This document shows, piece by piece, positions 42,346-53,833 of a stretch of DNA of 64,000 nucleotides. The stretch covers positions 6,042,814 to 6,106,813 of the forward strand of contig OX422196.1 of NCBI GenBank assembly GCA_949130485.1. The letters run 5' to 3'. The notes under the pieces were generated by a model. The model searched no databases. It was given only the letters and a program-made list of their open reading frames with translations, and was not told where the DNA came from. Each line of letters begins with the position of its first letter. Position 1 is the first letter of the stretch. The position numbers were made by a program, and so were the translations under genes. This stretch comes from Agelas oroides (Eukaryota; Porifera; Demospongiae; Agelasida; Agelasidae).

Positions 42346-42429
42346 TTTTTTCCACTCTAAATGCTCAGAGCATCTTGCCTCACGCTGGAAATAAGATGTT
42401 ATGAGGCGAAAATAGAAGAAAATGAAAAG

Positions 42430-42680
42430 GCCAGTTGATCCCTAACGGAGTTCTGATGGCACATACTGAGTGGCTAGCAACTGAGGCATTCGGTACCATC
42501 TGTGCAGTACATATAGAGGATTGTGGGGGTTGGGGGTTGTCCGGCTGTCATGGCTCAGTAGCAGAGCACCGGCGGTTCAAGCCAGAGGTGGTGTCCTGGG
42601 CTTGACTCCCGGTGACTGCCGGCCTTTTCACTTTCCTCTATTTTCGCCTCATACCATCTAAATTCCTTTAGTTATAATGC
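42430..42680 (+). mobile_element. tRNA-derived SINE, copy 2
   Basis: The box A-like ATGGCTCAGTAGCAGAGCAC and box B-like GGGCTTGACTCCCGG lie inside a conserved tRNA-like head. The preceding GTACATATAGAGGATTGTGG and following TTTTCGCCTCATA match copy 1 in inverted orientation. Confidence 0.85.
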
Positions 42681-43757
42681 AACTGGCAGTTGTGGCAGCT
42701 AAACAGCTAATGAAGGCAGTCGAGCGAAAATGTTCTGCTCAAAGTCTTTATTCTATGTCTGTGCTCCAATGAAACCTGTTCACTGAAATAGCTGTTATCA
42801 CCTGGCAAGCATTGCTTAGAAGGTAGGTAGAAATTTTAAAACCTATCCCAAAAAAAATAGGAAGTAAAAATCAGAAGCAAAGTGCACCTGTATTTGGAGG
42901 TTGAAGTGCAGGAATAATACTTCCTGAACTTGACCAAATTTTTTTAAATCCAGATTTTTACTAGTATGTGCCGGAAATTTTCCTGCACTAGTATATACTC
43001 ATGAGTAGAAGATTTTCCTATATTTTGTTCCTATGTGTTCACAATGCAGATAGTACAGTTCAAATTTGCACTGAGAAAACATTTCATAGGAAAACTTCCA
43101 GGAAGCATGTTTCCTGCACATTACATGTGAAGCAAAACAATCTACTAAAAGTATATAAGCCCAAAATTACAGTAACTTTATCTGTATTTTTGTAAGAAGT
43201 ATGTTTCCTGCACATGCAGGAAACATACTTCTATACCTTAAAGGTGAAGCATATAATATTATTTCTGTAAAAGTGGCCTCTTAAATGGGATTAGCTTTGC
43301 TAAAAAAGTATCTATTAACTTGTTTCATGGGCTGAAAGCAGAAGAGGGAAGACAAATTGCAGGAGGTTAACACACCTTCAACTGCAAGCACACTCACAGT
43401 ATGTGAATTTCAGAGAGAACTGAATTTTGGAGGAGAACAGAATTTTATTGGCAAAATGTAGCTTCCATCACAGCATAATATCCATGTTTTCACGAGATCG
43501 AGTGAATTCCCAAGCTGATTATGCGTACAAGTACATGAGGGAGAGTCGTCTCGCTAGCCACACCCAGTTCCTCGACGAGGTGTGGCTATAGCTAGCCTGC
43601 TAGTCGACAAGAATCCCTACAACTTGATATCCGCCTAGCCGCAAGCGATCTTTATAAAAAAACCCACAAGATTTGTCGTCGTCAAGCGAAACGGAAAAAC
43701 TTTAGTTGCAGCTATAGCATAACTGCTCTGGCATAGCGTTGCTTTTGCGTTAGGATC

Positions 43758-44117
43758 ATGGCGATGGTGATGACCTCCCAACAGCAAGTGATGACCTCGG
43801 GCCCTTCAGTCGCCTTCCTACCGTCCAAGCTGTTCAAAGTAAAGAACGTGGATGACAAAGGAAGGATAATCCACATCGGCTACCTAGAAATCACCGACAC
43901 GGACATCATCTTCACGTACGAGCACTATCCGTCTGAGGTAACCAAGTGGCCACTGTGCTGCATTAGAAAGTATGGCATAAACCTTGACGGGGACATTTTC
44001 GCGCTGGAGGCGGGCAGAAGAGCGCCAAACGGCGAAGGACTTTATGCATTTCGGACTGATGAGGCATTTCAAATAAGGCAGAGAATGGACTATTACACAA
44101 ATGCAAAGCAGCTGTGA
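43758..44117 (+). CDS. FRS2-like IRS-type PTB domain protein
   Basis: This intronless frame of 119 residues is almost entirely one IRS-type phosphotyrosine-binding domain. FKVKNVDDKGRIIHIGYLEI, TDTDIIFTYE, VTKWPLCCIRKYGINLDGDI, FALEAGRR and GLYAFRTDEAFQI correspond strand by strand to FRS2/DOK PTB domains, including the Arg-Arg-Tyr/Arg-Lys-Tyr turn and the Gly-Arg-Arg loop that contacts ligand. Unlike FRS2 it has no N-terminal Met-Gly myristoylation signal and no C-terminal Tyr-rich tail, so it would be a minimal adaptor or a competitive inhibitor. Translation starts at ATG 43758, after a short 5' leader. Partners cannot be read from the sequence. Confidence 0.9.
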   Translation: MAMVMTSQQQVMTSGPSVAFLPSKLFKVKNVDDKGRIIHIGYLEITDTDIIFTYEHYPSEVTKWPLCCIRKYGINLDGDIFALEAGRRAPNGEGLYAFRTDEAFQIRQRMDYYTNAKQL

Positions 44118-44797
44118 CCACAAAGGAACTAAAAATATTGCGATAACCTCTCTTCACTTTACACATTGTATCCTGCCATATCAGTCAAAGTTTTGCTCCG
44201 TGTTATAACGTTACTCGTGATTCCTTCTTCCTCGCTGTCATGATTGTAATGTGGATGGTTTCTTGGATTTGTCTTTCAAGTTCAATTGTGTTTGTATGTC
44301 TTGTTTGCTGTTAATTTGTTTGCATCTGACGGTAGACATCAATTTGTTGGCAATATTATTATTGACTTGCTGTGCAACAACTACTATTATAAGATCTGCC
44401 TCCATTGCAGATGTATTCTACGAAGTTCATGTCCTACACTTTCTGCCTCCATGCTAACTAATGTGTGCATGTGTTATATAGTATGGAAATGTGTCCAGGT
44501 TTAAAATTGGGGACTGGATGTGCTCCCGAACCATGAAGGCAATTGATCGTGGCTTATATAGTCACATTGATTGTCTACTAGTTTGCATTCTGTCTGATGC
44601 ATGTATACATGTCAAAAAAAGGATAAAAACAGCACTATTCACTGCCATAAAACAATTGTAAAATACAACAACAAAAGAGTTAGAGTAATCACTGACCATG
44701 CTATAACCATCCATTAACAACCAACCACATCAAAATGCTATACTCTCTAAGTATTTAATTAAGAGGTGGTACTATATATACAAATTTGTTTGGGCAG
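44118..44797. other. Between PTB gene and thiolase gene (convergent 3' ends)
   Basis: AT-rich sequence without a supported exon. It should contain both 3' UTRs, because the flanking genes converge. No single polyadenylation signal stands out. Confidence 0.55.
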
Positions 44798-47700
44798 TCA
44801 TAGCCTAGCCCTAAGTGGAGTGTTACTGGTAGTGTATTTTCTGTACAGAGTCACCACTGCTGCTCCTCCAATACCAAAGTTCTGCTGGAGGCCAACTTGA
44901 GCATCATCCACCTGCCTTTTCTCAGCCATACCACGTAGCTATGCGTAAATATGTACATCATAGCAGTTCGGTGACATGTAATCCAATATAATTACTACAC
45001 ATCTTTTATCCCATTTATACAATTCCCAAGTGAATGAATTGATCCACAAATTTGAATGTCATATATGGAATGAGAAATAAACCCTTCAAATTCCACTGTT
45101 ATGCAATTATAAATGTAGTCTCGTGCCCAGCCCATGTGTGCCTCCCGGCAAGAAATGGTCTGGTGAATGAAGTGAATTTCTTGGGCTTATTCCCCAAAAG
45201 TGGTAAGGACCAATGAGATTGTGAGATCGGTAATTATTACATAGCACTTCCCTGAACAGTAAAACTTCTTATCTCTACTCGGAGTATCCATACCTTTTTT
45301 GAGCGGGTTTGGCGTAAAATGTTTTGAGTGTTGCTAGGTGACACTGTCACAAAAGTGTGTGCTAGCCCAAGAAATTCGACTTGGTTCACCAGACCATTTC
45401 TTCTTGTGAGAGAGTGGGGTCTGGGGACGAGACTAATTATTATGTGTAGTAGAGCACTACACTAGCATCCAGCGATTAAGAGTAAAGATGTTATTCACAA
45501 TCAAGACTGGAGGTAGAAACATCAGCATTGTGATGATGTCAACTGGATAATTGAGTATGTTTCCAAGTGATCTTGTGCTATGACTGTGGTAAATGGATCA
45601 AGTAAGAGATGTTGTGGCTTAAGTGCTCTTACCTGCCAGCAAAGCTCAGCACACTGGGCAAGACCCGTGGCTCCAATGGGATGTCCTGGGGAATAACAGA
45701 CCACTGTCACTACAAGCAGGCAATAATCTATTGTCACCTTATATAAACTGAAAGTATGTAATGCACATTCAACATGTGCCACCAGCTTGAGAGGCAAGAA
45801 GACATGGCAAATAGTTTGCTGTATACAGGGAGACCCAATTTGCTTTGAACAGAGACTTATTTACCTTCTACCAGAGAAGGTACAAGGTCTCAATACGGTA
45901 GACTGCTGGCTGAAACTATCCAACTTAACCCCATCATCATTTGCACCAGCTCTTTGTGTGTTATAGGTCTAATCAAGCTATATCCCCTTTCTCTCACAGA
46001 GGGTAAGAAAGGTGTCTGGGGTCTAGCCTGTAGCTTGAGGGTTGGTCCAGTTTGAGGGTTGGTCCAGTTTGAGGGTTGGTTCCCTTTTGAGGGTGGCACC
46101 AACTTTACTGCTGTCTGACCACATTCTGTTGACATTGCAGCACTCATCTAGCCTTGTCCAATTGCATTAGCACTTCTCCAGATAACAGCTGGCCTTTCAT
46201 GTGTGTACAAAGATTGTACTCAGAATTTTGTTACCAGCTTTTAGCAACAATGTGTCCTGCTCAACAGACACTGAAGAGAGGCCTGTACTGCTAAATGGCA
46301 ACATATTGTCTTGCTGCATTACATCAACAGTGATGAGAGCCTATACTGCCATTAATTTGAATGGCAAGAAATTGAAAGCGGTAGTCTATACAGTTACACT
46401 GAGGTGGGAGAGTTCACCAGCCACAGAAACCTTTTTAATCCAGCACAGTTCATATATACAATAGTGCACCACTTAACAATAGCAAAGGAAGTAAGTGACC
46501 CATTCAGCTTACCCACATCCACCCCACATTATTTATCCATGTGGCTGCACCACTGCCCAAGTGGTAGTCTAAGAGTATATCCTAACTTTACTTAGTCTCA
46601 TGCTCAGCTGGAAATAAGCATGCAATAATTTTTTGTAGATATGCCAAACGAAGGCTCCTAGCTTTGTTTCTAGGCCACCTGTGAACAAGGCTAGGAGCTT
46701 CTTGGTATAGTTTCATGAAAAATCAATCACCAATCTCAGCTTTTGATAGCTAGCTCAGTGCATACTGAAAGTGATTTTGTGAACATGGAATTTCTATAAT
46801 AGGGTCAGGCATGGGAAGACACACTGATTGTATTGGTACTTACTTCTTTGAGGTACCACTGCTTACTTGCTACATGTCACATACATGAGTGTTTGGGTAG
46901 GGTGGGAAATATGTTAGGTAGATCTGACCTCAAAGTTGTAACGTTTATGACCTTATTCAGACTAATTTTCCATGTGGCACATTATCATTGCCAAATTACA
47001 CGTACAGGGGACAAGATTCTCTGTTATGATGCCACGCAAGCATCACAATTATGCCAGAAGATTAGTATGTTATGCATAAGCTGGCCCAAAGACCCACTCA
47101 CAACCAAGCACTACTTAACACTACTTCATCAATCACCTAGAGGTTTTAATAGCTGTAAAGCTTGTAAATACCTTAATTATTCTAATACTATGTAAGCTTA
47201 AAAAATAATTGCCGAGCGCATTTGTGCGAGGCTTTGAATGAGGGATCTATTCTCGGGATGTGCGTATGTATGTACGTGTCGGTCACGCTTAGGAATGTCA
47301 ATTTGCACTCACGTTCAGGAACTCAGGTGTCACTGATACATGCATTACATGAGGACATCGGGACAACGTTGGCAATGGAGGATGGGGAGGACAGCACGCC
47401 TGGGCCTTCACAATGTACATATTTGGTGGAGTCAAGTGCAGAAATGAGTGCTGAATGCAGCCGATGGCTGGCGACTCTGAGATAAAAAAGCTAAAGAAGT
47501 CAGTCCACCATAGAAGCCAAGAGAGCAAGAAGAGAACAAGAAAGAGTTCAAAAGTAGAAAGTACATACTGGAGAGTCTTCACAAGCCAGGTATTAGGCTC
47601 ACTCTTCACGTTAGCATTGTTTTGTGCTGTTTATTGGGCTCCCACTAAACCAGCAACGCACGAGCAATGTGCATAGACACACTGGCGCATGGCGCGGCGC

Positions 47701-49070
47701 GAGGCATCATATGTATGCATACTTCTAGTTAGGTTGTGACCTTATGTTAGATTGGATTCATCATAAAATCCTGAAATTGAATTTCTTACGTAAAATTAGA
47801 TCTTATGTTGCATAAGAATAACAATACGTGGGCCTGCTTCCACAAGCTAGTTTTTCCTAGAATTGTGTACAGACCTCCGTAACAAACCTTCTAAATGTAT
47901 ATCGATAGCTTGTTGTGTGTAGATCTCGTTGAACTCGGCAATCGATAAAGGCAGTCCCAAGCATCCTTCGCTACCTAGGTAAGTGTACAGCTGGCTTTTC
48001 CTCCAATTGTGTACATACCTCGTCGAACTCTGCGACCTATGAAGGCATAGCTTGCACTTGTAGGAAGGCCACAAAGGTTGGCTTCAGTCATTTTCTTATG
48101 CTAAATTGGATTAGCGTAAATAAATATAAGACTCCAGCTTGCGTAGAATTGGATTCATGATAGATTCCTGAAATTAAATTTCTTACGTTAAATTGGATCA
48201 TACATAGTATTAGAATAATTATAGTAGTAGCCATTTATGTTTATTTCATGTGTCTAGTGCATATACTTTTGTACAAGCAAGTAAACACCGCATGTTGTTT
48301 ATGTTTGTCAGTATGGAAGAGCAATAGCTAGATTGGCTTTTGTAAGACACTACTAAAACTAAGCTATGCAGCTGCTATTGAGGAGTGTTCAACCTTAGTC
48401 CTATCATACCACGTACCTCTGGAAACACATGAAGGCGACTTAAGAATTGAAGCACATTGCAGGACTACACACTATCTCTTAGTTAAAGGCTTGAGATTAG
48501 AAAGCTCCCAAATTGCTAAGTTAACTGCTAGACAGATGAGCATGAAAAGTGGGTTCCAGCTTGGATTGTGACACTGGAACAATCTTTAAACTGAAATGTG
48601 ATCTATTATAAGTTTCACCAGGAAAAATGTCTCACTTTGCAAAAAGTAGTAGGTACATAACATAGATCACAGTAGTCTCAAACCCAGACCCCCGGCATTT
48701 TGGGTTCAAGAACGGGGGTCTGGATTCGAGAATGGTGGTCTGGCTTTGAGAATAAGAATACAGATTCTGATCTCAATTTTTGATCAGTTCTTGTGATTGT
48801 TTGCAGTCTAGCCATACTGTAAATAATGAAAGTAGGAGTGGCCTGGGAATGAGGCTATCACATGTATACAACACTATCATGAGAGTACGTAGGAAGATTT
48901 GTTGATAATTTGTTGACAGATACAAATGGCTTCATTGCCTTGGTTGCACCATCAGCCATAACACTCAAAAGAGCAAGTTGTGCACAAAGTGGCTTCTGTT
49001 GTACCTTTTGACTCTAGTCCTCCGCTGGGATTCACCACCCACCTCCCACCAAGCCGGCAAACTTCACCAC
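44798..49070 (-). CDS. SCP2-family thiolase, last three exons (5' part not found)
   Basis: Exons 49070-49005, 45685-45633 and 44938-44798 join in phases 1 and 0. The product reads [36 protein letters not shown], then [18 protein letters not shown] and [10 protein letters not shown], stopping at 44798. This is the C-terminal half of a peroxisomal SCPx-type 3-ketoacyl-CoA thiolase; the GHP histidine of the active site and the Gly-rich terminal loop are present. The fused sterol-carrier domain of vertebrate SCPx is absent, since the stop follows the thiolase directly. The exon preceding 49070 should end in phase 1; I did not find it before 64000, so introns are large or the remainder lies outside. 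Confidence 0.9.
45117..45434. mobile_element. MITE with about 70-bp inverted ends
   Basis: The left AGTCTCGTGCCCAGCCCATG..GAAATGGTCTGGTGAA is matched inverted by TTCACCAGACCATTTC..GGGGACGAGACT on the right. It sits in the last intron of the thiolase gene. A related partial copy is at about 60630-60740. Confidence 0.88.
46020..46090. repeat. 17-bp tandem repeat
   Basis: Three to four units of TTTGAGGGTTGGTCCAG, the last one diverged. Thiolase intron. Confidence 0.85.
47211..47729. mobile_element. GC-rich 0.6-kb element, diverged copy 3
   Basis: Ends ATTGCCGAGCGCATTTGTGC and GGCGCGGCGCGAGGCATCAT match copies 1 and 2. The interior open stretch ([17 protein letters not shown]) is recognisable but altered, and many CpGs have decayed. 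Thiolase intron. Confidence 0.75.
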
Positions 49071-51298
49071 CTAATATGAAAGTTCAATACACACATTAAT
49101 CAATACTGATTGTTAAACTTGGCATCTATGATGAAACTTTCCCAGGTTAATTCACAAAGCCAGCAAACTTATCATTATTATGAACATTCAACACACACAG
49201 TGACCAATACTGATTGGTTCTAACTTGGCATCTGTGATGAAACTTTCCCAGGTTAATTCCCAAGATAGACAAGTGACGTGCCATGAAATGCAATTTCTGA
49301 ACTCACTGGCGACAAGGTAGTTGAGAGTCTGTGTGTAGGCAGCCAAATTTATTAATGAATTAAAATTAGCTCACTCCTAGTAGTATCCTCCCAACTGCGC
49401 TGGCTATCTTGGGAAGTAGGTTGACTCAAAACCATGTTTTGTGTCATTATGTACCCTGATGGTGAATAGAGCGGTTTTTATTTCATCTTAACATTTTCAA
49501 GGATGCTGAGCGAGCTTAGATTTGCATCACATGTGGTGTCACTTGTTTGTCACTCTCATCAGCATGTACAGTGTATGCATGATAATCAGGTGCACGATAA
49601 TGTGTAGTACAGGCACAGCACAGACTTGTGCTTGACTAGTACGAACTCAACCAACAATGAGCACATGCATACTATCATAGCCAAATTGTTGTTACAGCCA
49701 CATTTAGCAAAGGTCAAGGTGCACACACAAAACAGTAGTATGTGGTGGAATTAGTTTACACACATGATCACCATGGAGATGGTGATTTGATACCATTACA
49801 AAAAGGGAGCAGTATGAGTGGGTGTTATGATACTCTATGGCACTCTGTGGTCTAACTTTGTGACTCCAGGGCACAACATCTAGATCACAGCGAGAGGATA
49901 ACAACAAAAGAACAGTGTGGTTATGACAATACAACCACATTTCCTGTACAACTGGATTAGGGTCAGTGATGACCACTTTCTACAAGTGCCAGAAACCAAA
50001 TAAGCCCTGGGAAACAATCTACCACACAGGGTTAGAATGGAGTTGTAAATTCATACTAGTGAAAGACTTGATCCATGCTCCATTCTGAACCATGTGTGAG
50101 ACATGCATGCTCACTTTGAACAATGCACAGTTAGTTCACATGTTTCACACAGTGAAATATCACTCTCAAAGTCCAGTACTGTACCTCTAACATTGATGCT
50201 AAAGTTCTAGCTAGCCTTCCTCCCAGGCCCCTGCTCAGCCTTTTCTACTGATAGGGGCCTGAGAATGGCGCTGGGTTCAGTAGCTGTGCTAACCTGCTAA
50301 AAAAGTATCTGCTGGTCACATAATGACTTTACAGTCTGCAGTAATAAATTATTTGTAATAATTATGTGTTGGCTAAGAAAATGTATAGCCCATTCACAAA
50401 CATGTCAAGCTTTTGACTATAAAAGGAAGTAGGGACTGCTGCAAGATTTTCATTATGTCTTTCCGAATTAGTATACAAAGTTGGGTGGGTCTATTAACCC
50501 ACAAGTGTTGTGATATGACTGCATAATACACCTACACACATGCACCAGAGACTGGACTCTCGGCCATATATACATGCGGATGTTTACCACTGCGGTAGCA
50601 ACTGCATTATGTAAAATCAGCCGCCACCCATGCAACATGTGTGTAGAATGTAAAACTACCAGTACAAATACATACCTGTGCTGTGGTATATAGCAGAATA
50701 AACAATAACGTGTACTTTATCTCATGTGTAACACTGCAGGACAAACAGGGCTATTGATATTGTGGGGCACTCAGTGCTACTGACCTACATAAGTACCACA
50801 CCTCAGCATCTCACCCCTTTAGAATGGTACTATTGAGATGATTTACTAATTTGTCATGGCCTACACGACAAATTAGTAACTAAGAAAAACAGTGACAATG
50901 GAAGTTACAGGCACATTAAAAAGACAATGTGCTGCAAAATCCAGACTTATATGTTGCAAGGCACAATTAAAGACCCAATGTTTCATACTATATTCAAATG
51001 GCTTTAAGGTTAATAAGATTCAATTATGCCAATCAACAAATTATTGGCTGATTCACATTTATGTCTAGCGAAATGTATGCAAGTTAATAAGCCATTATAA
51101 CTTAATACCAAGGGTTAATTACTCTCCTGTGACAAATTTTGCATGGCAAGGGAGGAGGATACCAGAGGAAAATGAAAGCAAAAGTATTTTCCAATTAATG
51201 TGGACTTTGAATATTTACAGGTGACGACCAATCACTTACTTGTACTTATACTAACATAATATATTGACACTCCAATCCTTGTCGTTGTAGTGGTTCAG
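49071..51298. other. No gene recognised
   Basis: AT-rich sequence with short direct repeats near 49090-49260 (ACTTTCCCAGGTTAATTC twice) and a TAGCCTTCCTCCCAGGCC module at about 50210-50275. A missing thiolase exon could lie here, but I found none. Confidence 0.5.
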
Positions 51299-51300
51299 CT

Positions 51301-51480
51301 ATTAGCCTCATTCCTAGGCTCATGCATGGGCAGAAAAAACTAAAAAAGAGCTTGGTACACACTATTTGCAAATTTTAGTGTAGTGGAGTAGAGTGCAGGT
51401 TACCAAGGGAACTCGACACATGCACGAACAGTGTGTACCAGACTTTCTCCTCTCCCTGCACGGGAGCCTGGGCACAAGTT
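51301..51480. mobile_element. Short member of the TAGCCTC family
   Basis: TAGCCTCATTCCTAGGCTCA and the inverted CACGGGAGCCTGGGCAC bound about 180 bp, with AGCTTGGTACACACT / AGTGTGTACCAGACT inside each end. This is an internally deleted relative of 31198-32637. Confidence 0.75.
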
Positions 51481-52040
51481 TATGTGTGGTATAACACTTA
51501 TGATCATATGTCCATGTGAGGATATTGGATATACTTCTACTTATTCTCTGTATGGGAGAAGCCATACAGTTATGACAACACGACTGCACCACTGAGAGGG
51601 AAGGAGGACATGCATAGTCCTAAACATTACACAATTTCCTTTTCCTGATATGGGTATTGATACGTGACTCATCCTCACAAGCCGAACACTGGGAGACCTA
51701 TCTAGTCACAGATGTTTGCCAACAATTCACTCCTTTGCTCCATCCATTATATACCTCATACCATCGAATGTGCCTTTTCCTTATTAGTACATCAGGCCAC
51801 AAAACCAGTGTGTCTTAAACATGTCCCCAGGTAGGCTTGTTCCCAGGCTCCTCCTCAACTTTCAGTTGCATAAACTTCCTCCACGTACGTGCATGGTAGA
51901 TGTAACTAGGCAGATGCTTGATCATTGTTGGACAAGCCTGAGCAAGCAGCACACTGTTTACGGTTTTGTCATGGCACACAGACCATGCATGCAGCTTTAG
52001 CAACAGGGTTTTGTCAGCCAAAGCAGCTACACAGGTATGG

Positions 52041-52550
52041 GCTGAGCTATGGCAAGCCGTTTGTTTCAAAATTGTCGATCCAAAAATGTGCTGTGTGCGC
52101 CTCCAGAATCGACTCGATTGTGATAAGAATCGACTCGATTGTGATAAAAATCGACTCGATTGTGATAAGAATCGACTTGATTGTCCGCAAAACCGACTCG
52201 GTCAAAAAACCGACTCGATTGTGCTCAGAATCGACTTGATTGTGATAAAAATCGACTCGGTTTTTATCAGAATCGAGTCGATTCTGAGCACAATCGAGTC
52301 AGTTTTTTGACCGAGTCGGTTTTGCGGACAATCGAGTCGGTTTTTATCACAATCGAGTCGGTTTTTTGACCGAGTTGGTTTTGCGGACAATCGAGTCGAT
52401 TCTTATCACAATTGAGTCGATTCTTATCACAATCGAGTTGATTTTTATCACAATTGAGTCGATTCTTATCACAATCAAGTCGATTCTGGAGGCGCACACA
52501 GCACATTTTTGGATCGACAATTTTGAAACAAGTGGCTTGCCATACTGAGC
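52041..52550. repeat. 0.5-kb palindrome built from tandem short palindromes
   Basis: The outer arms are near-perfect inverted copies (ATGGCAAGCC..TTTCAAAATTGTCGATCCAA; GTGCTGTGTGCGCCTCCAG). Between them lie about 18 units of 17-21 bp containing AATCGACTCGATT, itself a palindrome, in forward orientation left of about 52270 and in reverse orientation to the right. Variant spacers TGTGATAA, TGTCCGCA and GGTCAAAA recur. Long open frames on both strands are consequences of the repeat. Confidence 0.95.
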
Positions 52551-52884
52551 TTCATGCTCAAATTATGAGCTGAATCTGTGAATGCACACAATCATGAAAT
52601 TTATGGTAAGTGGTCAGTCCAGGCAAGCAAGCAAGCATACACACGTGCGAGTACAATGAAGCCCCACCACAATTATCCAGCTGGACCAAAAGCAGTTGGT
52701 TACTGTACTAATAATTTTATTGTAATAAGTTGATAGAGCAAGAACCCATGTCACACCAGAAACCTGATACAACAAACATGCTCACCTATGTCAACTTTTA
52801 GGGGTCTACGTACTTACCCTACACTTAGTCTCATTTCCAGGCCTTCCTACTGTTTACAGTCCTGGGTCCAGTGTTTATAGTCTC

Positions 52885-53095
52885 CCGTTCAAATTTGTAC
52901 TGAGAAAACATTTCATAGGAAAACTTCCAGGAAGCATGTTTCCTGCACATTACATGTGAAGCAAAACAATCTACTAAAAGTAAGCCCAAAATTACAGTAA
53001 CTATCTGTATTTTTTTAGAAGTATTTTTCCTGCATATGCAGGAAAAATACTTCCTACACATGAGGCATGTATTTCAGTAAAAGTGGCCTCTTAAA
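52885..53095. repeat. Dispersed repeat, copy of 43058-43290
   Basis: It shares TGAGAAAACATTTCATAGGA, CATGTTTCCTGCACATTACA and AGTAAAAGTGGCCTCTTAAA with the earlier copy in the same orientation. Each has an internal hairpin (TTCCTGCA..ATGCAGGAA). Family unknown. Confidence 0.85.
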
Positions 53096-53833
53096 TATGG
53101 TTTTAGGCATTAGGTTGCTAAAGAGTTTTCTTATTCCTTTGGAACATGTTCCATAGGCATGTGCTTGTCCCATGAGCCACACAGACAGTATCCCATGAAT
53201 TGAAAAACATGAAGGTTTACAGCACACACCCAGCCTAAGCTAAGCCATTTGTGTATATGTATTGTATAATGTCCCATAAGGTCATTGGAGTATCAAATAT
53301 AATGGTTTACAGCATACACCCATCCTAAGCTACTAAAACGTTTGTGCATGTATGTTGTACAGTGTCCCATGGGTTGGTTCACAGTACACGCCCATCCTAA
53401 GCTAAGCTGTTGTTGTGTATGTTGTGGTCTGTGCAGCATGCAGTGAGCCAAGCGCTAAATTAGACCAACACAGTCAAAGAGACACCACCCAGCACTCTAA
53501 AGAAAGGCAACAAATTGTTTCCTTTGAAGGAGTGCCAAGTTTATAATCTGGACTACAAAGTCTCAAAGTTATGCACCTGCAGTTGATCTTTTAGCATCTT
53601 GTACGAAGTAATGAAGCTGTGAGTAGTGTGAGCAAATTTGGAAGCCACTGTCTCTGTCCTGATTAACAAGCTCCTAGGCCTTCTCAGTATTGAAAGAAAA
53701 AAAAAACGCTACTATGGTGAGGGCAAAGAGGTGCATATATGTATGTATGTTGTGACTCATGAAGCATGCAAAAAAGCCAACATATTTGAGGCATATTTGA
53801 GTTGGGGTGTCAGGTGGGGGAGCGCCAACACTG

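Larger units (their letters stand above)
40451..43757. other. Intergenic region between the NIDO and PTB genes
   Basis: It holds the 3' UTR of the NIDO gene, a small TAGCCTC palindromic module (40710-40742), a 20-base poly-C tract (41891-41910), a pair of inverted SINEs (42050-42680) and a 230-bp repeat (43058-43290) that recurs at 52885-53095. No supported coding exon. Confidence 0.7.

Noticed and set aside
42540-42620. tRNA gene
   Set aside because: It has box A-like and box B-like sequences, but the stem pairing is poor and similar copies with shared flanks exist, so it is a SINE head.
52041-52550. CRISPR-like array of short repeats
   Set aside because: The units are palindromic, spacers are only a few recurring 8-base words, and the array is itself inverted; the host is eukaryotic.
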